A stretch of 7,508 nt of DNA from Deltaproteobacteria bacterium (GTDB lineage: Bacteria > Myxococcota_A > UBA796 > UBA2385), in contig CANHON010000225.1 of assembly GCA_947462115.1 (NCBI GenBank), forward strand, positions 1 to 7,508, in the 5' to 3' direction. Position 1 is the first letter of the stretch, and every line of letters begins with the position of its first letter. Positions 1 to 5,837 of the stretch are shown here, piece after piece. A program made the translations under genes and the position numbers. Below the pieces are notes generated by a model. The model did no database searches, was not told the origin of the DNA, and saw only the letters and a list, made by a program, of their open reading frames with translations.

Positions 1-327
1 CAAGCGCCGCGCGAGGTCCAGGAAGAAGTAGCGGTCGGTGGCGAAGACGTAGCCGGTGGCGAAGGCCAGATCGGCCCGATCATGCGCGAAGATGTGCGGG
101 ACGTTGCCCTCGGTCCGCAGCACGTGGGCCGGGCAGCTCAGCCCGGCCACCGACGCGGTGGTGCCCTCGCTGACCGAGAAGATCGGCGAGTCGAGGGTCG
201 CGCCCCCGTCGCCACCCTCTCCGCCCCCGTCAGATCCCGCAGGTTTATCCTCACCTTTGCACGAGAGCAGCGCAAGCAGGCAGAGGGCCGAGGGGCGAAA
301 TGGCAGGGCGCGACGGACAGCGAACAT
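1..327 (-). CDS. Penicillin acylase-family lipoprotein, N-terminal part (runs off the left edge)
   Basis: The first 109 residues of a longer protein are visible. A positively charged start (MFAVRRAL) leads into a hydrophobic stretch and a lipobox LLSC with the lipidated Cys at residue 23. The protein is therefore probably exported and lipid-anchored. A Gly/Asp/Ser-rich linker (about residues 30-46) follows. From about residue 68 the sequence HVLRTEGNVPHIFAHDRADL, then FATGYVFATDRYFFLDLARR, matches the conserved opening of the alpha subunit of penicillin acylase / acyl-homoserine-lactone acylase Ntn-hydrolases (typically R-D-x-x-G-V-P-H-I-x-A, then GY-x-x-AxDR-x-x-x-M-D-x-x-RR). Known members cleave amide-linked acyl groups after autocatalytic self-processing, using the N-terminal Ser of the beta subunit. 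That Ser lies outside the window, so activity and substrate cannot be judged. The ATG at 327 is chosen because GGAG sits six bases upstream and the signal peptide starts there. The kinase gene ends 56 bases upstream on the same strand. Confidence 0.8.
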   Translation of the reverse strand, partial: MFAVRRALPFRPSALCLLALLSCKGEDKPAGSDGGGEGGDGGATLDSPIFSVSEGTTASVAGLSCPAHVLRTEGNVPHIFAHDRADLAFATGYVFATDRYFFLDLARRL

Positions 328-330
328 GGC

Positions 331-353
331 AGGCTCCGGGGAGGCCCGAGCCT
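331..353 (-). promoter_or_regulatory. Hairpin covering the ribosome binding site of the acylase gene
   Basis: AGGCTC at 331-336 can pair with GAGCCT at 348-353. GGG at 338-340 can extend the stem by pairing with CCC at 345-347, leaving one bulged C at 337 and a four-base loop. On the transcribed minus strand the Shine-Dalgarno GGAG (337-334) lies within this structure, six bases before the ATG. If the stem forms in the mRNA it would limit initiation unless opened, for example by ribosomes arriving from the kinase gene 56 bases upstream. Such stems arise easily at this GC content, so a regulatory role is only a possibility. Confidence 0.3.
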
Positions 354-383
354 ACCACCCGGCGCCCGGCCGCACCGCTGGGC

Positions 384-3300
384 TCAGGCGGTGGCCCGCC
401 GCATCCGGTCGAGCAGGGCGTCGGCCTCCGCGAGATCGACGCCAGCCGAGCGGCAGGCCTCGCGCAGCCCCGCCACCAAGGGCATGGCGAGCGCCCGCTG
501 GTCGGCCTGGTCGAGCCGCTCCAGCAGGCCCCGGGCCAAGAACAGCCCATCGACGCCGAGCGCGAGCAGGCCCGCCATGTCGGCCGGCTCGATGGGGTCC
601 ATCGCGATGACCGCGGTGGAGGGCTCTTCGCCGAAGCGCACCACTTGAATGCCCCCCGGCAGGGCGCTGAGCTGGTGCATGACCCGCGCGACGAGGCGCT
701 CGGCCGGAAGCGGACGCCGGAGCACGCCCACGGCGGGCCCGCGCCCCTCGAGCAGCTGCAGCACGCCGAGGTGGGCCCGGGCGCCGATGCTGACGCTGCC
801 GAAGCCCGGATCGCCCTCGTCGCGCAGCTCCATCGCCGAGAGATAGGCCGAGCGCGCCGCTTCGGTGCGCCCAGCCGCCCGCAGCGCGCGCCCGAGGTGC
901 AGCTGGAGCTCGGCCGCCGCCCGGCGATCGCCGTGGGCGAGCAGGCGGTCCACCCCGCTCCGCAGCCGCTGGTGGGCCTCTTCGGCGCGCCCCAAGAAGA
1001 CCATGGCCTCGCCGGCGAGGCCCCAGGCCAGGGCCTCGAAGCGCAGCAGGCCGTGGTCGCGCGCGAGCTCCACCACCCGCAGCGACTCGTTCCAGGCGAC
1101 CATCGGGTCCGCAGCGCTGAGCAGGCGGGCGCGGAGCAGGCGGGCGTGGGCCTCGACCTCGGCGGCCGGCCGCAGCGCGAGCACCTGAAGAATGTCAGCG
1201 ACGGCACCTTCGAGGTCCATCGCCACGGCCCGGCAGCGGGCGATGCCCAGCAGCAGCTCGGCGCGCACGGCGCCCCGGAGGCCGCCCATGGCGAGGGCCG
1301 CGAGCAGGTCGGGCAACAGCGCCGGATCGGGCTGGAGGCGCGCCTTGAGGCTGAGCGCCGCGAGGGGCGCGGCTGCGCTGAGCTCCAGCTCGGCCTCGCG
1401 GGTGGACAGGCCGGCGCGCCAGGCGGCCTCGATCGACAGCACCGTCGCGAACACCCACAGCTCGCCGCCCCGGAGGCCCGTGGCGGTGGCGGCGGCGGCG
1501 GCGTCGGCGGCCAAGGCGCGCAGCCCCGGCACCGAGAGGCCCCGGTGGAGGGCCCGCAGCGCCTGATCCAGCAGCGGGAGCGCCTTCTCTGGCTGGCGGG
1601 CGGCCAGGAGGTGTCGGCCGACCCGCGCCAGCAAGGGCACCTCGGCGCCCTCGACGGCCCAAGCGTCGGCCAGCAGGCCGTGGATGCGGACGGCGTCCGC
1701 TTCGGGGATCAGCTCCCGCACCACATCGGCGAGCGCCGGCGGCTGAAGGGCGCAGGCCCCCTGCTGCACCTCCACGAGGCCCTCGACGACCAGCCGATCG
1801 AGCCCGCCGCGGTCGATGCGGTGGATCACGTCGTCCCGGCAGCCGGGCTCGGACAGGGCCAGGGCGAACAAGGCCACGCAGGTGCCGAGCTCGGGGCCGA
1901 CCGTCGCGAGGCGCTCGCGGGCGAGGCTGTGCGGATCGGCGGGGATGTGCAGCTCGCCGCCGATGAGGCGCCAGTGCCGCCCCGGCTGGCCGGGCCGCGT
2001 CACCTCTTCGAGCAGCCCCGCCCGGAGCCAGTGCCGCAGCACGTCGCGCACGAGGCGCGGGTTGCCGGCGGTGTGCTTGGCCAAGGACGAGCCCAGGGTG
2101 GGCTCAAGCGGCAGGTGCGCCTGCACCAAGGCCTCGGCGTCGGCGGGGCCCAGCGGGTCGATGAGCACCCGGCGGGCCGAGCGGTGGTGACGGGCGCGCA
2201 GCTCCAGCAAGCTGGCGCAGGGGCGCTCGGACCGCGAGGTGACGAGCACCAGGACCGGGGCGCTCCGGCCCATGATCTGCTCGATGATCTCCCAGCAGTC
2301 ATCGTTTTCGTCGGCGAGGTCGGCGTCCTCGATCAGCAGCCAGGAGAGGCCCCGCCAGCTCCGGCGCAGCAGGTGCTCGACCATCATCTCCTGCACCGCG
2401 CTGCGACGGGGCGGCGGGCCGCCGGGCAGGGGCAGCAGCCACTCCACCACCCGCGCCGCGTCCGACTCCGCCACGCTGAGCTCGCAGCCCCGGTCGCGGG
2501 CCAACAGCCCGGCGAGGTCTTCGAGGTAGAGGTCGCGGTGCTCGCCGGGCCGAAGCACCCGACGCCAAGCCCCGCGGAGGCCAGCATCGGGGCCGTTCTT
2601 GACGGCGTACTCCATGCGCACGCCCTCGCCGACGCCCCGCTCCTCCATCGCCCGGACCAGCTCGTTGACCAAGCGGCTGCGCCCGGCGCCCTCGGGGCCC
2701 GACAGCTCGACCAGCAGCGGGCGACGGGTGCGCAGCACGGCACGGGCCGAGCGCCACAGCATGTCGAGCTCGGTGTCGCGGCCCACGAGCTGGATCTCGC
2801 GGTGGAGCAGCAGCTTGGGCGCCTGAGGCACCCGCCGGGGGGTGATGCCGATGAGGCCCAGCGGCGGATCGGCGTAAGGCGGCGGGCGGAGGTAGGCGCG
2901 GACCCCCGGGGGCGGCGCTTGGCCGGGGCGCCCGGCGGGGTTGGCGGCCGGCCGGACGAGGCGGCGGGCGGCGGGGCTCACCACGGTGGTGCGGCCCTCG
3001 GCGGCGACGGGCACCGCCTCCAGCGGCGGAAGCAGGCGCAGGGCGCGGATCACGTCGGCGGTGTAGTCGAAGCGGGCGCGGTAGTCCGGCTCCAACATCG
3101 GCAGCAGCACGTCGTCGAGGCCCTCGGGCACCACCATGCCGGGGCGCACCGGCACGGTCTTTGGCGGATGATCCCGCTCGTCGAGCGCGGTGACGGGGTC
3201 ACGCGCGGGGTAGGGCAGCTCGCCGCTCACCAGCCGGTACAGCACCGCGCCCACCGAGAAGATGTCCGAGGCCGGGCACCAGAGGTTGTGCTGTCCGGTG

Positions 3301-3872
3301 AGGCGCTCGGGCGCCATGTACGAGACGGTGCCGATGACGCTTTTGTCGCCGTCGTCCTCGCCGTGAAGGGCCCGCGCCACGCCAAGATCAGCGAGCCAGA
3401 GCTCTCGGCCGCCGCGGAGCGCGGTGCGGTGCAGCAGCAGGTTGCCGAGCTTGATGTCGAGGTGCAAGATCCCGCGGCTGTGCAGGGCCGCGAGGGCCTC
3501 GAGGGTCTGAACGGTGAACTGCAGCAGCTCCGACCAGGGGATCGGGCCGCCCGCGAGGTCGAGCATCGAGCCGTCGCTCGCGAGGGCGAAGGCGAGGTAG
3601 CCGCTGCCATCGGGCGCGCGCCCCATGTCGTGCAGCGCGATGACGTTGGGGTGCACGACCCGGCTCGCCAGCACCGCCTCCCGCTCCAAGCTCGCGAGGA
3701 AGCCCGAGGAGTTGTTCTTGAGCACCTTGAGGGCCACGAGCACGCCCAAGGCCTCGTCTTGCACACGCCAGACGGTGCTCGCGCCGCCCGTGCCCAGCAG
3801 CGCGCGCTCCGGCGAAGGCCACAGCCGGTATCGACTCGGCAGCACCGGCAGGGGGTGTTCGCGCTTGCTCAT
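384..3872 (-). CDS. Ser/Thr protein kinase fused to a STAND-type ATPase and TPR-like repeats
   Basis: This 1162-residue protein has no visible signal or membrane segment, so it is probably cytoplasmic. The kinase domain (about 15-280) shows a Gly loop GTGGASTV (27-34), the VALK lysine K49, the alpha-C Glu E65, a catalytic loop HLDIKLGN (137-144), DLG (162-164) and APE (187-189). The catalytic Asp and both ATP/Mg residues are kept, so activity is likely, but HRD is HLD (non-RD). A Pro/Arg-rich linker (about 285-355) leads to an AAA_16/STAND-like ATPase opening with LVGRD (362-366). It has a Walker A GPEGAGRS (392-399) with Arg398 instead of Lys, a Walker B WLLIED (511-516) and a GNP motif (603-605). 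The rest is Ala/Leu-rich helical, TPR-like from about 745 to 1045, and the last ~110 residues form a tail I cannot name. The layout resembles mycobacterial PknK and myxobacterial kinase-ATPase fusions. The ATG at 3872 is chosen because GAGG lies six bases upstream; an in-frame ATG at 3914 has no good ribosome site. The substrate is unknown. Confidence 0.9.
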   Translation of the reverse strand: MSKREHPLPVLPSRYRLWPSPERALLGTGGASTVWRVQDEALGVLVALKVLKNNSSGFLASLEREAVLASRVVHPNVIALHDMGRAPDGSGYLAFALASDGSMLDLAGGPIPWSELLQFTVQTLEALAALHSRGILHLDIKLGNLLLHRTALRGGRELWLADLGVARALHGEDDGDKSVIGTVSYMAPERLTGQHNLWCPASDIFSVGAVLYRLVSGELPYPARDPVTALDERDHPPKTVPVRPGMVVPEGLDDVLLPMLEPDYRARFDYTADVIRALRLLPPLEAVPVAAEGRTTVVSPAARRLVRPAANPAGRPGQAPPPGVRAYLRPPPYADPPLGLIGITPRRVPQAPKLLLHREIQLVGRDTELDMLWRSARAVLRTRRPLLVELSGPEGAGRSRLVNELVRAMEERGVGEGVRMEYAVKNGPDAGLRGAWRRVLRPGEHRDLYLEDLAGLLARDRGCELSVAESDAARVVEWLLPLPGGPPPRRSAVQEMMVEHLLRRSWRGLSWLLIEDADLADENDDCWEIIEQIMGRSAPVLVLVTSRSERPCASLLELRARHHRSARRVLIDPLGPADAEALVQAHLPLEPTLGSSLAKHTAGNPRLVRDVLRHWLRAGLLEEVTRPGQPGRHWRLIGGELHIPADPHSLARERLATVGPELGTCVALFALALSEPGCRDDVIHRIDRGGLDRLVVEGLVEVQQGACALQPPALADVVRELIPEADAVRIHGLLADAWAVEGAEVPLLARVGRHLLAARQPEKALPLLDQALRALHRGLSVPGLRALAADAAAAATATGLRGGELWVFATVLSIEAAWRAGLSTREAELELSAAAPLAALSLKARLQPDPALLPDLLAALAMGGLRGAVRAELLLGIARCRAVAMDLEGAVADILQVLALRPAAEVEAHARLLRARLLSAADPMVAWNESLRVVELARDHGLLRFEALAWGLAGEAMVFLGRAEEAHQRLRSGVDRLLAHGDRRAAAELQLHLGRALRAAGRTEAARSAYLSAMELRDEGDPGFGSVSIGARAHLGVLQLLEGRGPAVGVLRRPLPAERLVARVMHQLSALPGGIQVVRFGEEPSTAVIAMDPIEPADMAGLLALGVDGLFLARGLLERLDQADQRALAMPLVAGLREACRSAGVDLAEADALLDRMRRATA

Positions 3873-4023
3873 CGGGGGCCTCGCCGGGGGAGCGGGGTGG
3901 AGATCGGGCGACATTCTGACCCGCCGCGCGCCAGCCCGACAAGGAGCAGCGGCGCTTCGGCGGGCGCGCCACGGCCGAGGCTGGCCGCCTGTGCGCGCTC
4001 CAGCGGAGCGGCCCGCGCCACGG

Positions 4024-4866
4024 CTAAGCGGGGGCCCGGCCGAAGCGGTGGTGCGGCAGCAAGGTCACCCGGTCCCGCAGGCTCGCCGGGAGGCGGCGCG
4101 CCAAGATCTGCTGGGCCGCCCGGAGCGGGTAGCGGGCCGAGAGGTGGGTGAGCAAGATCGCCTCGTTCTCGAAAAGGTCCGCCCGTTCAATAATCTCATC
4201 GAGGTGTACGTGGCCGAGCTTACGGGCGCCGGCCACCGAGACGGTGTCGTCCACAAAGGTGCACTCGAGGATCAGCAGGCGCGCCGTCCGAACCATCGGT
4301 TCGCGCTCCACCACGTCAATCACGGTGTCACCACAGAAGACGACCTCGAGGGCCTCCACCTCCTCGGCGATCACCTCCCCCGCCGCCTTGGCCGCGCGCA
4401 GCTCCTCGCCCGGCGCGCCTTGCCACTCGGGGCGCAGCCGGCTCCGGGTCTTGTAGAGGCCGTAGCCGACGGAAGGGACCCGGTGGATCGAACGGAAGGT
4501 CTGCGCCCGAAGCCCCTTTCCCAGCTGAATGTCCTCGCCGGGTCGCACCGGACGCAGCGCGCAGTCCAGCTCGCTGTGGTCGAGCTTGCGCCACACCTCC
4601 AGCAGCGCGCGCAGGGCCTCCTCGTTCTCCTCGGGGAACAGGTAGCGGGGCGGCGGGAGCCCATACAGCGAGCGCGTGGCGCAGTGGCTGACCACGGCGC
4701 CCATGTGGTCGATGTGGGCGTGGGTGAACAGCACGTCGCGCAGGCTCACCGCGGATGGCGGGCAGACGCCCATGTCAAAACACAGGCCAAAGCCTGGGAG
4801 TTGAATACAGGTCTCAAGGCCCGCCACGCTGAGGGCCTCGACCGCGGTGCCGGCGAGCTGGAGCAT
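4024..4866 (-). CDS. rnz: Short, plant-type ribonuclease Z (tRNA 3' endonuclease, metallo-beta-lactamase fold)
   Basis: This 280-residue protein belongs to the metallo-beta-lactamase family. It carries the zinc motif THAHIDH (48-54; H49, H51, D53, H54), H128 in SIHRVPS, the bridging D180 in FCGDT, and H241 in LLTHLSARY. Its overall sequence follows the Arabidopsis short tRNase Z proteins TRZ1/TRZ2 as I recall them: GLETC near the start, ATRSLYGL, a WRKLD-HSEL segment, GYGLYKT, LECTFVDDTVSV (200-211), GHVHLDEI (218-225) and FENEAILLTHLSARY (232-246). Length also fits that group. RNase Z cuts pre-tRNA just after the discriminator base, so the likely role is tRNA 3' maturation; another phosphodiesterase role cannot be excluded. 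The ATG at 4866 is preferred over a GTG at 4899: AGGG lies seven bases upstream of the ATG, and homology begins right after it. The kinase starts 151 bases downstream on the same strand. Confidence 0.88.
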   Translation of the reverse strand: MLQLAGTAVEALSVAGLETCIQLPGFGLCFDMGVCPPSAVSLRDVLFTHAHIDHMGAVVSHCATRSLYGLPPPRYLFPEENEEALRALLEVWRKLDHSELDCALRPVRPGEDIQLGKGLRAQTFRSIHRVPSVGYGLYKTRSRLRPEWQGAPGEELRAAKAAGEVIAEEVEALEVVFCGDTVIDVVEREPMVRTARLLILECTFVDDTVSVAGARKLGHVHLDEIIERADLFENEAILLTHLSARYPLRAAQQILARRLPASLRDRVTLLPHHRFGRAPA

Positions 4867-4910
4867 GCGGGGCCCTAACCTGCGCCCCCCGCGCGCCACC
4901 TCGGCCCCAG

Positions 4911-4968
4911 CACCGGCGGGTCGGTGCGCCCGCCACCGAAATATCGGTGGATCACCGGCCCATCGGTG
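4911..4968. promoter_or_regulatory. Three tandem dyads CACCG-N6-CGGTG: probable regulator binding sites
   Basis: The same dyad-symmetric element occurs three times: 4911-4926 (centre GCGGGT), 4934-4949 (centre AAATAT, symmetry extending to CCACCGA/TCGGTGG at 4933-4950) and 4953-4968 (centre GCCCAT). All three keep identical five-base arms and an identical six-base spacer while the spacer sequence differs, as expected for operators read by a dimeric protein rather than for a simple duplication. Start-to-start distances are 23 and 19 bases, about two helical turns. The array lies 29 bases before the sigma-54 promoter at 4998-5013 and is centred at about -105, -82 and -63 from the predicted start. 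This is a fitting place for an enhancer-binding activator. The regulator is not encoded in the window. The array could also act on the divergent RNase Z gene, whose start is 45 bases away. Confidence 0.7.
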
Positions 4969-4997
4969 TCCGGCCGCCGCCCAGCCCCCGCCTAGCC

Positions 4998-5013
4998 TGG
5001 CACAGGCCTTGCA
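4998..5013 (+). promoter_or_regulatory. Sigma-54 (RpoN) -24/-12 promoter of the peroxiredoxin/glutaredoxin gene
   Basis: TGGCAC (4998-5003), a five-base gap, then TTGCA (5009-5013) matches every core position of the published RpoN consensus TGGCAC-N5-TTGCW, and a pyrimidine (C4997) precedes it as expected. The invariant GG (4999-5000) and GC (5011-5012) have the right spacing. Transcription would start near 5024, leaving a leader of about 58 bases before the ATG at 5082. Sigma-54 promoters need an activator ATPase bound upstream, and the three dyads at 4911-4968 are candidate sites. No clear IHF site is visible in the short GC-rich stretch between them. Confidence 0.72.
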
Positions 5014-5081
5014 CTGTGGAGCGCGAACCCGGCCGGCCCGCAGCCGACCCCCACGCTCGCCCGCCGAGCACTGGAGCCCCC

Positions 5082-5825
5082 ATGAGCAACACCCCCCACC
5101 CGTCCAAAGAAGGCACCACCGCCCCCTCGGTCCTGCTCCCGGTGCTCGGCGCCGCGGGCTGGAAGACCGTCGACACCGGCGCGCTGTTCGCCGGCCGCAC
5201 GGTCGTCGTGTTCAGCCTGCCCGGCGCCTACACGCCGACCTGCAGCACCAGCCACGTGCCCCGCTACCAGGAGCTGCTGCCCACCTTCAAGGCCAACGGC
5301 GTCGATGAGGTGGTCTGCGTCTCGGTGAACGACACCTTCGTAATGACCGCCTGGCAGCGCGATCAGGCCGCCCCCGACCTGACCTTCTTGCCCGACGGCA
5401 ACGGCAGCTTCACCGAGGCCATGGGCATGTTGGTGGACAAGTCCGCCATCGGCTTTGGAAAGCGGAGCTGGCGCTACTCGATGCTCGTCCGGAACGGCGT
5501 GGTGGAGAAGATGTTCATCGAGCCCGACGAGCCGGGCGACCCCTTCTTGGTCTCCGACGCCGACACCATGCTCCGCTACCTCAACCCCGACGCCAAGCCG
5601 CCCCTCGACATCTTGCTGCTCACCAAGCCCTTCTGCGGCCACTGCACGCGGGCCAAAGCGGCGCTGGCCGCCCGCGGCCTCGCCTACGACGAGCTGCCGA
5701 GCACGCCGCGGGCCCTGCGGGCGGTCTCGGCCACGCCCACCACGCCCCAGGTGTGGATCAACGGCCAGCACATCGGCGGCGCCGACGCGCTCATCGCCTA
5801 CCTCGAGGCCACGACCGCCGGCTGA
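5082..5825 (+). CDS. Hybrid peroxiredoxin-5/glutaredoxin peroxidase
   Basis: This 247-residue protein reduces hydrogen peroxide and alkyl hydroperoxides. The peroxiredoxin-5 domain (about 13-170) carries PGAYTPTCS (47-55), with peroxidatic Cys54, Thr51 and Pro47, and the conserved Arg131 in WRYSM. The glutaredoxin domain (about 174-245) has TKPFCGHCTRAKAAL with Cys185 and Cys188, the TTP cis-proline loop (220-222) and the glutathione-binding NGQHIGGADAL (227-237). The fusion is the known bacterial hybrid Prx5, e.g. in Haemophilus influenzae, in which glutathione via the Grx domain recycles the Prx domain. Length fits that family. The usual Grx CPFC/CPYC is CGHC here, more like a PDI or thioredoxin-type site. 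ATG 5082 is chosen because GGAG lies five bases upstream and the family begins there; the frame is open back to 4947, but that part overlaps the promoter. No signal peptide, so cytoplasmic. Upstream are an RpoN promoter and three dyads, not an adjacent oxyR. Confidence 0.93.
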   Translation: MSNTPHPSKEGTTAPSVLLPVLGAAGWKTVDTGALFAGRTVVVFSLPGAYTPTCSTSHVPRYQELLPTFKANGVDEVVCVSVNDTFVMTAWQRDQAAPDLTFLPDGNGSFTEAMGMLVDKSAIGFGKRSWRYSMLVRNGVVEKMFIEPDEPGDPFLVSDADTMLRYLNPDAKPPLDILLLTKPFCGHCTRAKAALAARGLAYDELPSTPRALRAVSATPTTPQVWINGQHIGGADALIAYLEATTAG

Positions 5826-5837
5826 TCCGCCGGGGCT

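Noticed and set aside
148..160. CACCG-ACG-CGGTG as a fourth copy of the operator dyad
   Set aside because: The spacer is three bases rather than six and it lies inside the acylase coding sequence.
3873..3914. ATG at 3914 as kinase start
   Set aside because: The added 14 residues are Pro/Ala-rich and there is no clear Shine-Dalgarno before it, whereas GAGG precedes the ATG at 3872. Not fully excluded.
3996..4010. CGCTCC-AGC-GGAGCG hairpin between RNase Z and the kinase, as a terminator
   Set aside because: The stem is only six base pairs and no T run follows on the minus strand, so it is not a convincing intrinsic terminator. The rest of the 151-base gap shows nothing else.
300..4151. A stop-free plus-strand frame of about 1280 codons opposite the kinase and part of RNase Z
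   Set aside because: It is the mirror frame of strongly G/C-ending codons. Its product is a His/Gln/Gly/Arg/Ala-rich string with no domain, while the minus strand carries a full set of kinase and ATPase motifs.
4867..4899. GTG start at 4899 for RNase Z
   Set aside because: It adds 11 Arg/Gly-rich residues with no match to the family and lacks a good ribosome site. The ATG at 4866 has AGGG at proper spacing.
4947..5081. GTG start at 4947 for the peroxiredoxin/glutaredoxin gene
   Set aside because: It would translate through the sigma-54 promoter and a dyad, gives a Pro/Arg-rich extension unlike the family, and lacks a ribosome site. ATG 5082 has GGAG five bases upstream.
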